Source: Atopsyche davidsoni (taxonomy: Eukaryota > Arthropoda > Insecta > Trichoptera > Hydrobiosidae). From it: a DNA stretch of 64,000 bases. Shown piece by piece: positions 34,340 through 45,499 of the stretch (the first letter of the stretch is position 1; each line of letters opens with the position of its first letter). The stretch is taken from NCBI GenBank assembly GCA_022113835.1, contig JAILWY010000010.1, positions 2,815,501-2,879,500 of the forward strand, in the 5' to 3' direction. Below the pieces are notes generated by a model. The model did no database searches. It saw only the letters and a list, made by a program, of their open reading frames with translations, and was not told the DNA's origin. A program made the position numbers and the translations under genes.

Positions 34340-37300
34340 TGAGCAATAAAAGTATTCTGTGTATCAAAACTAAATTATTAATCAAGAAATTACTTCATTG
34401 TCTCAGTGCAGAAGTCTACGCCATTTGAATAAGTAAAAACACGACAACTGCCAACATAAACTTTTAGCTGTTTCACGCTTGCCTAAAAGAGCTTCTACGC
34501 CAACACACAAATTAAATATGTTAATGTGAATATTTTTTAAAATTATTAGCTCCACGATATTTACTTTACTTTTGCTTTAATATTTAAATGTTGTATTTTT
34601 GTTTGCTGTGCAAGAAAATGACTTTCCTCACATTTACTAAATAATGTTTTACTTTTGATCTATCAAAGAACGTTTGCTCCAAAAAATAAAATTATATCTT
34701 TTAAGCGAGCGACTTGTTGAAACATCGTCTTTTAGGAGGAAATGAGAGTCACTAGCAAGGATCTATAGATCTCGTTTATCTTTTTTTAAGAACTTTGCAT
34801 TTAATGGTATTCGATATTTAGGTCGTTTTTAAAAAAATATTGATCTTCAAATATAATTTCAATTTTCATAATTTATTTTTATGAGGATAAAAGTTTGCAT
34901 TTGATAATTTTAATAATAATTTGATATTGAATACTTATTTTGTTCATAAAAATATCGTCTAACAAAGTTACTGGAAGTTCGTTCTATGATTAAAAAAATA
35001 TATATTTAGTATTGTAACTGAGTTATTAAGCAGGGGATGTATTTCCTTAGCCTAAACTAATTAACAAGCCGTCACATCAGGACTTTATATTTGTTTTGAT
35101 AATTTAATTAGATTAGATTTTAACAAAGCATTTCTAAATAATTTATTTTAGATCGAACTACATAACATTTATTTTGTAATTATTTGAAAAATAATGTTTG
35201 ATTTTGTACGTATGCTTATTTTAATTAAAAATAAATTAAATGTAAAACTCTTTCTCTTGTAGTGACACCAGTTCAAAACACTCGTATTTGTTCACTTGTT
35301 TATTTTATATTGAATTTTTCGTGCGCCGGCAACTTTTCCCGGTTTGTTGTTTTAATGCTGCAAAAGGAAAAATAACGAATATCCATACAGATAAAACAAC
35401 AACGGGCCTCCGGGATTTCGACTAATTTCGCGAATGATTGATACGATGTAGGTATCAGTTAGACAAGCAAACTTAGTCTCCAGAGGGCGGCAAAGTTATA
35501 GCGGTCAGACTATACTGCTCGGAAAAATGATGCCGAATACAAATATCGAAATTATGAAAAAATATATATAACGTGCTCAAATAATACTGTAATACACAAA
35601 AAAAAAAACAAAAATATCGGAAGCATAACACCTAACCAGTGCATCGCGCGTGTTAACGTGAATTTTAACTAAACTTTGTAAATTTGATCACATGAAAAAT
35701 TTACAGTAGTATCAGTTATGTAGTATTAAAATAAGCGTGTTATATTATTTTATTAATCGGTTCGTAAATGCAACGACGAATTTTTTTTATTAATAACTGA
35801 AAAAACAGATGGAATTTGAATCTACATTTCCGTGGCTACTTTTTGTTCGGTTTGTATAAAACTTCAGTTATAAGAAAATATTGTGCACTTGAATACAGCA
35901 ATTATTTATTTCTATTAATATATTGTGTGTATCGTTCCGTAAATGTATGAATAGAGGCCACGTGTTTGTTTTTTATTATTTTTTTTATTATTATCGTCTT
36001 TGGATTCAGTTTTGTATTTACAAATAATACAAATATTTTTAATAACTTTTGTTGAGTAATTCCGGTTAATATGTTCAAATACGTCAAATGTACTTTCAGT
36101 TACAGATTATACGTAAACAAACAATTGTACAAATATATTAAATGTGTGTTATGACAACATTCTGTACAAAAAATGGGGGAATATCTCGAGGGAATGTTTG
36201 CTCTCAAATGATGTCAAGGCAGAAATACTTTTTCCTTTAAATCAAATATCAATATAAATAAATAATAAAATATTAGGAAAAAATGTTCCTTTTTTTATTT
36301 ATTAAAACTATTTATTACTTTTGAAGGTGTCAGAGAGATTTTGATAGTGAGAGAAATAAAGATTTTCAATGTTAAAAAGATACATTAATTCTAATTTGGA
36401 CTTCTGATTTTTAAAGTTTTACATAAAACCCTTTTTCATTGTAATAAAAAATATGCACGTTAATTAGAAATTTGAAAAAAATTACCCATTATTTTGAAGA
36501 ACGCATCAGAATAATTCAATTTTACTTTTTATGATGATATAATATTAAATATTTTAAAATTTTATTAAAGTGGAACATTGAGAGCTTATTAGTCATTTAA
36601 AAACATTGCCAAACAGATTCATACAATGTTGTGAATGATGATAATATGACTGATGACTTATATTTGATGGTTATTTTTAAAGGGTTATGCTGCTTAACTC
36701 TTTGTCCGTAATTCCTTGAAGATAGTTACAGCACCGAGACCAAAACACCCAAGATACCCCAAAATCATCAAATTTTAACTACTGCTACTTGCTTGTTTCA
36801 TATAAATGTCAAATGTGAATGTTGAGATATTCGAATGTAATTATTTATATCGACTCGCCATTGTCACCCTGAGCTGTGTAATGTATGATCTCTGCTGGAA
36901 ACGACGATATTATTTATTTTCCACTTAAGTTGAACTTCCAACAGCCATTGCTCTTTTATTTGGTTTGACAGGCGAATTTTCCATGCGCTGTCCAGGAAAC
37001 TGGATACAAAGTATAACTTTGACATTTCAGATGTGTTTTTATCTTGTTGTTTCCTGATGTTCGTCGGGCGTAACTTTGAATAAAAGTAACGCAACCCCAA
37101 TGCATCTTGTTTCTAAGTTTCTATCAATTTGGCCGTCGGAATGTATGATACAAATTGTTGTTTTTATTTGTTTTGATGTTTATTTAATTCACTTTGAGTA
37201 ATAAATATTAAACTTACAAGTTTCTTTTCAAGACACATGAAATTTATATACATAGCGTAAACATTCAAATAATGATTTTTTTTCAAGTCAAATGAAATTT

Positions 37301-38190
37301 GTGCAAATTCACAGCTTTTATTAGTCAATATCAACGACGCTGAGTTGTTTTTAATATATTTTGTCTAAAGTGGGTTAGAAACTCTGAAGAAGATAACCCA
37401 CTATTAAATTTGAGGCTATTTGAATTTGTTGTCTATAATTACTAATCAAACACATAGTCTTTATATTTAAAGTGAGTTAAAAATGGTTTTTGAGTTAAAA
37501 CAGAAAACAATCATATGGCTAATAAGAAAAGTTCTTTCATTAAGGCAGTTGCTCCCAGCCTTTTAATTGCCTCTGGTGTCCAACCGGACACCAGAGGCAG
37601 TCCATTACCTGGCGAAATCATGTCATTTAATTAATTTAATTGTCACTTTATTTTTCTATATCGAAAGTTGATTTTTTTACAGAGTATTGAAAAAACTATG
37701 AATTATATTTATCTATTTTTTATTATTTAATTAACGTCCATTTTCAGGGTAAATTAAAATCTTGAAGATGTTGAAAAATTGGATAAAATGACGACTTTTC
37801 AAAACCAAAGTTTGTTGAAGATTTTTTTTTAAAATTTATTAAATTAATATGACGCACATGGTTTATATTTAATCTTTTAATTCCAATTGAAAAAAATACT
37901 TTTAAATGTTTAAGATTCATGGAAAATGTACCGGACGAATCTCCAAATTCCTACACTTCAATCGGAAAAACACATATTTATAATATTAATAGTAAATTTA
38001 TAAGAAATAAAAATATATTGTGTTTGGAAGAAGGAATGTATCAAACTTTTTGCATTTAAATATTTTTGATTGGTGCAGTCGATTTTTCGCAAAACGGGCT
38101 AGAAAATTATCAAAAAACTCGATTATGGGACCTAGACCCTTAACATATACAATCCTAAATATGGTTTTTTTTTTAAACGAGATAACTTTG
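34340..38190. other. AT-rich non-coding stretch
   Basis: No gene was recognised. 36840-37120 is slightly less AT-rich. A 14-bp perfect hairpin at 37568-37599 is annotated separately. Confidence 0.45.
37568..37599. other. perfect 14-bp hairpin
   Basis: TGCCTCTGGTGTCC and GGACACCAGAGGCA pair exactly around AACC. It is GC-rich in AT-rich surroundings, so it would be very stable as RNA or single-stranded DNA. Confidence 0.85.
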
Positions 38191-38199
38191 CTTTACTTA

Positions 38200-38600
38200 A
38201 TCTCTTTGCTAGACGAGGGCAATAATCACCCTTATACAATAGCATAACATTGGTCTGCCGTCGTTCCATTGTAGCCGAATTGCACCCTTCGTGACGCGGC
38301 AAAGGCATATCTAGAAAGGTCTCTGGCTGAGTGACATCATCGGTCTGTGGCGGGGGTGGAAGGCCATTGTCTCTGATCAGACCCATGTCCAGGCTTCGGG
38401 ATCTCGCGGCACAATACCAAGTTTGCTCCTCACTTGTTGCTTGCGGATGCGAGAGAGCCACTCGCTTCAGGCTCCGGGGGCTGTTTCTGAAAAAGATCGC
38501 TCAGCGACACGCCCGGATGTGGCACCCAGAACGCAGCCTGAATTTCCATTGTCACTGTGGAACAATGCCTCACAGCATTTTGAATTTTGCTGAAATTTAT
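38200..38600. other. GC-rich island with open frames on both strands
   Basis: The minus-strand frames 38132-38461 and 38430-38621 and the plus-strand frame 38331-38612 overlap. None shows a recognisable domain. The island contains GGCGGGGGTGGAAGGCC and CACGCCCGGATGTGGCACC. It could be an exon, a decayed retrocopy or a conserved non-coding block; I cannot tell which. Confidence 0.3.
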
Positions 38601-39849
38601 TTGGGTTGCTGAAAAATTCAATAATTCAAATCTTATATGGCTGTGAATTTCGTGGAAAATACACCAAACACCGATTTAATCAGTTCATAAAAGAAACGAC
38701 CAGAAAAACTTTTACTTTTCTTTTAGAACGCAAATGAACAAACCGCACGTTTGTTTATTTAAAAACTCAAGTAAAAAAAGACGTTACAAGACGGAGTTGT
38801 GTTTGTCTAATTCTTGGATTTATAAATTTGTATATTTTAAGTAGTGAATTTCAGATGCTTTTTTTGCTCTTCTCCAAGACGTTTTCGTTTGTCGTTAAAA
38901 TGGCCATTTATTTGAATAGTGTCACATGTTACAAAGTGTTTTATTATATTTATATTTGTGATGTTACAGTATTTCAAACTTTGTGTTAATTTTTCTATGA
39001 ACAAAGTCTCGGGGCAATGGTATTTGTTGATTAAAAACATATTTATTATGACAAATAATTTAAGTCATTTCGATTGTCATGTTCTTAATACATTCCGCCA
39101 AAATTTTCTAACTATAGACCGACGTATAATACATTTTACCTTAATAACATTTATTTGTGAATAAACATGATCATTTCTTATTTTAAAAAAATCGGATGTT
39201 TAACGAGATCATTAAAAAAATAAAAGATCATTAGAAGTATCTGTTAAATTTTTTCTCCGAAATATCTGAATAGAAAATAAACGTGGCTCAAGGCATTCCT
39301 TTATTGAAACTTGTTGAGTTATTTAAAATTGGCTTGAAAAATCTTTCCCTGAGGAGAAACTAAGCCTCGAAAACCAGTCGTGGATCAGTGAGCGTAGAGC
39401 GGGTACCTTTTTGACAAAGAGTGAAGGTCGGACCCAAATGCACGTCAGAGTGAAAACCTCCATGGAGATAATAAAACAGTATTGGTTTTTCAATCCACAT
39501 GATCCATAAAAAATAACGAAGATTGGTTATATGGTCAGAATTATTCAATAGCAAGGTTTTTGATATCACTAAAAATTTCAAGAAACGAATAAGAAAATTG
39601 TCTTGTTTTTGAAATAAATGTGGTTGAGTGCATTATCATATATTAAACACTGAAATATTATCACATATACTCGTTAAATATTTACAACCCCATACTAAAC
39701 AATTTTGATTGGTGTTACCTCAAATAATGATTAATCAAATTAAAAAAAATATATATATATTTATAAATATTAATCCGTGTCAGAAATAATTAAAGCGCCT
39801 TCACGTTTTGTCCATAAAAATAAAATAAAAAAAAAAACCTGTCGAGCTC

Positions 39850-40075
39850 TGTTAAAAGAGAGCGTTCAAAGCTCTCAACAAGTTTGGCCGCTGAAACGTC
39901 AGCGTAGTAAATTAATTAAAATTGAGGCTGTAGCGAAGGCTTTTTAAACTCGGCACTCGCCTGGCCGTTGTACGAGCAGCCTTTGCGGACAAGTGGTGTT
40001 CTGTGATTAATCAATCGTCACAGTTTCAGGCCTTCCTCGCTGACGGGGTGCTCGGAACACAGGGGTTGTAACCGG
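39850..40075. other. GC-rich island with homeodomain-type cores
   Basis: Contains GTAAATTAATTAAAATTGAG and GTGATTAATCAATCGTCAC inside a CpG-richer block (CGAGCAGCCTTTGCGGAC). There is no open frame. The ATTA-type sites are seen directly; a regulatory role is inference. Confidence 0.35.
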
Positions 40076-40079
40076 TTTA

Positions 40080-40960
40080 AAGTTAGCTCGGAAAACATTA
40101 ATATATTTAATCAATACCAAGTATTTACATACCATATATAATATATTAATATTTATATACACAAATGTGTTTCTAATAAATTTACACCATTGAGGTTTTA
40201 TGTTTTGATCATAAATGTCGTTATCTCTTATTTGTATAAGCGATCATATTATTTGATCGCACCGTGTCCGTTGCAATATAACCGTGTTAATTTTAATTGA
40301 GCTTTCAAAAGTAGAGTTTCACTGAAATAGCCAGTGCTAGGGTGGTTAGTGGTGGCATAGGGGGACAGTGGGGTGCTATTGTGGTTGTAGCTATTTGTTT
40401 GGCGAGTTGGGAGATTTTCAGGACAGATCGACTTCAATAAAAACTACGTTTAGTGTGGGCGGCTGCGGAGTGTTATTTAAATTTTTCGGAATCTTTCCGA
40501 ATTGAAACTGAAAGTTATGTAACGTACACGATAAGTTTGTTGACAAAAATACCTTAAAGTTTTGTTATGTCTTATGTATTCAATTTGAATTATATAAAAA
40601 AAAAACTAATATAAAATATGCTTCAAAACTATTGAGAATTAATCCTAAAGAACAAATAAAAACTGAAGTTGTTGAAATGAAAATGATACATGTTTAAGTA
40701 TTTACATATTTTTACAAAATTTAACAAGTGAATATAATTGTAAACATTGTTGTAAGCATATCTCGTGCACTGAGAGCTTTATTAGAAACAAAAAAAATAA
40801 CACAATTTTTTTTAAACAGGTTGTTAAATAAATGTTTAACGCATAAAGAAAACATTATTTCATGTAAAAATATCAAACGTTTCACTAAAAATGCGTATAA
40901 TTTTCCGTAAAGATGAAACAAGAAGTTGACAAATAAATTTTATAATAGATATTTATATTT
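40080..40960. other. AT-rich non-coding stretch
   Basis: Short AT-driven frames only. Confidence 0.45.
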
Positions 40961-40964
40961 GTCG

Positions 40965-41430
40965 GGTCATGCATAAAATAACTTTTGTACATTTTTCGAT
41001 AAAAAAAATTTTTTTGTCACCTTAAGTTGAATTTTTTTCCCAGAAAAATGAAATAATATTTTTTGAAAAATAAATATATAATAGTTAATGCATATTTTCA
41101 TTTTTCAATTACAATCTATTTTTAATTATTTTTCTGTCACCTTAAGTTGAATTTTTTATCCAGAAAAATGAAATAATATTTTTTGAAAAATAAATATTTA
41201 ACAGGAAATGCATAATTGTAAAATTCCATTCGTTATCTGTCTACGTTGGCTGGAATGAAATAACTTTTGTACATTTTTCAATTACAATCTATTTTTAATT
41301 TTTTTTTTGTCACCATAAGTTGAATTTTTTTTCCAGAAAAATGAAATAATATTTCTTGAAAAATAAATATATAATAGGAAATGCATTATTGTAAAATTCC
41401 ATTCGTTTTCTATCTACGTTGGCTGCAATG
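40965..41430. repeat. tandem repeat, three units of about 120-173 bp
   Basis: GTCACC(T/A)TAAGTTGAATT recurs at 41016, 41136 and 41309. Each is followed by CCAGAAAAATGAAATAATAT, then CTTGAAAAATAAATAT or a close variant. Units two and three also share TAAAATTCCATTCGTT and CTACGTTGGCTG. The first unit lacks this part, so the 120-bp spacing reflects a deletion or a different repeat register. Confidence 0.88.
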
Positions 41431-42017
41431 GTAGGGAGCTCAGGTATGCGCCACCCGACATACTAAAGCGATGCTCTTCAAAGGGACCATAGGTATTACA
41501 TTTTTTGTCAAAACGTTTCGACGACAATACATATCGATGGCAACTCCCCCGTTAAATAGAACGTTAAATATTGATGCATTTACTTCACAAAAATTTACAA
41601 ACATATTTTACACTCATCGAAATATTAATATGAAAATGGCCATCAAGCCATTTATGATCCGCTTTTTTATTTCTCTCGATTCTAAAAGCATTCATATTTT
41701 TTATTACATTAAAAAATCGTCACGTGTTTTCGTCATCTATTATATATTATTTTCACAAACCACATCATCGATTTGGCTATTCCGTTCTGAAGCGGTTTCA
41801 ATAAATTCTCATCATCTTGCTAACGGTCATTACAGAATAGAGTTAAGAGTTTGCCTATTCTCGTCACTGTATTAGGTCGGCAATCAACCCTTGAACTTTG
41901 AATATGTCGTTAGCATGAACCGAACCATGTAGTTATCTACGTGTTATATCATTAGTCTTGAAAACAACCAAGAAAGGATTACAATCTTTTCATTATGTAA
42001 ATATAGATTTTATATTT

Positions 42018-42165
42018 TTAAGTGCACGATACAAGCGTTGAGCAGTCACCGTTACGATAATACGCGGGGTACTGCTCCATAGCGACTAAAACTCCACAAA
42101 ATTGCGGACGCCACGATTTCACTCCCAAAAACAAAACACCCGATACTCTGTATGGACACCCTGTA
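42018..42165 (-). mobile_element. possible 5' fragment of a Tc1/mariner-like element
   Basis: On the minus strand, TACAGGGTGTCCATACAGAG, a terminus of the TACAGGGTG type also seen at 61098, is followed about 80 bp on by an ATG. The frame it opens reads MEQYPAYYRNGDCSTLVSC and then stops. The MEQ...Y.RNGD pattern resembles the N-terminus of the transposase group found at 60.3 kb. Only some 20 codons remain. The call rests on short similarity. Confidence 0.35.
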
Positions 42166-42299
42166 CATAACACAGTAAAAGTCGTGACGGAGATCTCTAG
42201 ACGCCGGTATCCCAGCGCCAGCTCGCATGTCAACACTCTCGCAGACGTTATTAATTATTAAGTCTTATTTACGACAATAGATATTCGGATTTGACAATT

Positions 42300-42650
42300 G
42301 AAATTTTCGGTATCATTCATCACGAGCCGGTGAGGCTCGCGGGAGGAGTCGCGTTTGACGCCCGCTCCTAGGACTAATGGCGCGAACGACGACGAATAAT
42401 GATGGATTGTGACGTCATCCGCTGCTTTCGCGCCAAATTACGTGTGAATTTTACTGCCTTAATATCTCAATAGGATAAAGACTTGCCGGGGCGAGCCGCG
42501 CGGCCCGACCGGCTCAATATGCCCCGTCGAGATAATGCGATCCTCTCGCTAAAGCTCGTTAGCGCCGGCGTAGATTTCTTATTTATTTTGTGATGTAAAG
42601 CGGAAAGAGTGAACTAGCCCGATTTTCGGGATTCGGAGAATCGGGGTTCC
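42300..42650. other. GC-rich, CpG-rich island
   Basis: Includes GAGCCGGTGAGGCTCGCGG, GCGCGGCCCGACCGGCTC and TTGTGACGTCATCCGC, a palindromic TGACGTCA site of the CREB/ATF type. There is no sustained open frame. It looks like a regulatory or promoter-type CpG island, but no gene start lies within it. Confidence 0.4.
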
Positions 42651-42659
42651 AATAATGAT

Positions 42660-44560
42660 GATTTTGTTAAAACATTGTTTCGACGGCGTTCGTTTTGGAT
42701 GATTTCACGAAGCGCTGGAAATTACGTGATATTTAAGAGCTAATTGATTCGGGTTATTAGTTGTAGAAAAAGCCTTTAGACATGTGTGCAATTGATTAAA
42801 TATTGTACTGCACTGGCAATGTGAAATTGTATTGTGGTGGTAATAAGCCTTATTATAAATTTACAGTATAAACCACATGATTTACGCATTTAGAAAGCAA
42901 ATATACTATAGAAAATTTAACTAATTCCACACAAAAACTGTCTTTATGTATTGTATTAAGAATATGGATCAGTCAATCAAGTGTTCCTTGATTGACACAG
43001 GTCGAGAATCTCTCATTATTCACCAACTAAATAATAAGCGAAATTGAAATAAAGAAAACACGGTAAAGACGATAAAATATTTAGTTTCTACTTTTTGAGG
43101 ATTTACTTCTTTATTGCTTATATGGACTGCAAGCCACTGCTATACGTATTTTTTTATCACGGAGCTTTATGATAGTAATAATATAATCTATAGCAATTTG
43201 TATATCTAACAAAGGATTAACAATCATTGTCTTTACAAAATATATTCCATTTTCCGAGCTCACGTTCATAATCTGCCAAAATAAAACTCACTGCCAACTA
43301 AATCAATTGATTGAGCTGCCACAGCTTAATTGAATAGAATAGATTTAAAGGTTGGAAGTTGGCAAATGCTATTACAAAATTACTCCAAAATTGGTTACAG
43401 TTTCGAGTTGGAGATAAATGAGATTTTTTTGTTTCACTTTCAAATAGTTTTATTTTGATTTAAAAAAAAAGTGAATTTGAACAATCTCTAGTATTTCTTT
43501 CGTCATGTATACAGACATAAAGTATTTAAAATCAGATTACCTGACTACGGCGACTCTCACTTTTCAATTCACCTATTATTTAGATTAGAATTAGCCTAGT
43601 CAAATACAAAGGCACACCATAAAATATTTTACAAATAATCTAGAATGGTTAACATCATTTGCATCAGTCGCAGTATATGCTATATCTATCAGATCGCAAG
43701 AAGTTAAACATTTTTGTCGAGTCTGTGTTTAAATATTTAAATATTATATATGGTTTTTATTTCTTTTCAGCAATCAAAAAGAATTCACGAAGTACTCTAA
43801 AAAATATGGTGGGTCTACATGGGGTCTATTTTCCCAATTGAAGTCTTGGCGGAGAGAGTACATATTACTTTTTTCTCCTCTTCCAGGGTGACATGTCTCT
43901 TGAGGTACGCTTCCGTTTAGTTTTCTTCTATTCTTTTCGAAGATATATATGATAGAGCTCAACTGATTGATAGAGGCACTTCAGTGTGCTGAAAAGGATG
44001 CGAGAATTCAATCAAGGGTTACTTATATAAAGTTTAAAAAAAGATAAATTTCGTGTGTAAGTTTCACAAAATATAAATTATATAAAAAGAGCGATCAATT
44101 TATTGTGTACATCAGAAATTTTTATTTGTATATAAGAAATGAATTTGGAAATCTGTTATTTCACAAATACATTTTTAGATTAGTTTACTGTATTTTTTGA
44201 ATCCGATAAAATATGTTAAATGACAAAAACAGATATGGAATTTGATTCCATACTATATTAGTTTTTCAAAGTAAATCTAGATGTAAATGCTAACAGGAGT
44301 ATAAAACAGCCTTTAATGAAAATTGTTTTATTGTTATTTTTAAATAAATTAAAATATATATGAAGCAATCAAGAATATATTTTGTTAACAGCATTATAAG
44401 GTAGGTTTATTTCATCGCTGGTAAATTACACGCAAAAAATATTTACATGAAACAACTCCTTTCCGTAAATATAAAATAAACAAGAATGATGTACACAGAT
44501 CATTCGCTTGTATTCACGCTGTAAGATATTCAGAATAGAGGTGTTTTAATATGTGTATTT
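42660..44560. other. AT-rich non-coding stretch
   Basis: No gene was recognised. 43800-43900 and 44580-44720 are slightly GC-richer, without a convincing frame. Confidence 0.4.
42972..42996. other. short perfect hairpin
   Basis: GTCAATCAAG and CTTGATTGAC pair over 10 bp around TGTTC. Confidence 0.6.
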
Positions 44561-44762
44561 ACAAGTGCTTTGCTTTATTTGTGGAGTTTCCGAGGTGAGC
44601 AGATGAACAGACTTTGATGCTGAAAGAGGGATGCGGGGTGTCTCCTGTGCCAAAAGAAGGCCGCAAAGCCAGGCTGTGTTTACTGAAAACAATCTGGATT
44701 TATTTGTTATTCAATCAGAGCCGGAAATCTGATACTTAAGCACCTGCAGTGAAGAGATTTCA

Positions 44763-44794
44763 AGTGTCAATGTGTTGATAAACACATTGACACT
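44763..44794. other. perfect 14-bp hairpin
   Basis: AGTGTCAATGTGTT and AACACATTGACACT are exact reverse complements around GATA. Confidence 0.85.
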
Positions 44795-45264
44795 CAAAAT
44801 TCATTTGGTGCTAAGAGTTGAAAGTAGGTTTTAAAATTAACTATTAACGTTTACTTTATGATGTATAAGTACCAACAAAGAATAAATGTAGCTTATTACA
44901 TTTGATTTTTCAATAACAAATATGAAAAGTATACCTGCTAGGGATAGACCTGTTTTCGCTTGAAAATGTTTAAAGGCGAAGCGATCTAAAAAATGTTCAC
45001 AATCATCAAAAAACTTGGCTAGAGCAGTGTTTTATTATATTTAAATACAATATATATATATTTTTATTATTAACGAATAAAAAAATAGTAATCTTGTCAA
45101 ATTAAACAAAATGATCACACCTCCATCGCTTTCGATTGCTTTTACCCGGATTTTTTTATAATTTATATTAATGTATATCATCTTTGATGCCTTCCTTTAA
45201 AGCAAGTGTGCACTTAATTTAATATAAAATAAAATATATAGAACATAAAACTAGAAAGCTACAA

Positions 45265-45495
45265 AATTGACAGCTAGGTTTTGTATTCAATCGAACGCTA
45301 CTTGCTCTAATATGATTGATAACATAGATTTTTGTAAATTTTAATCTAAGATTACGGGTAAATGTTTAAGACAGCCAGGTACTAAATCCAATTGAACGTT
45401 ACTTGCTTTAACACGTTAAAAGTCAACATTAGAGGTATTCAATAGGTTTTTGTTTAATTTGGAGCTGGAATTACGGCTAAATGTTTTGGGGTCAA
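45265..45495. repeat. diverged tandem duplication, about 105-bp unit
   Basis: GACAGCTAGGTTTTGTATTC-AATCGAACGCTACTTGC (from 45269) corresponds to GACAGCCAGGTACTAAATCC-AATTGAACGTTACTTGC (from 45372). The units end in ATTACGGGTAAATGTTT and ATTACGGCTAAATGTTT. Identity is moderate, so the duplication is old. Confidence 0.65.
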
Positions 45496-45499
45496 ATTA

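Noticed and set aside
41471..41875. Longest plus-strand open frame outside the transposons, 134 codons
   Set aside because: No recognised motif; the composition is Ile/Phe/Ser-rich and it lies immediately after a tandem repeat. Length alone is not enough.
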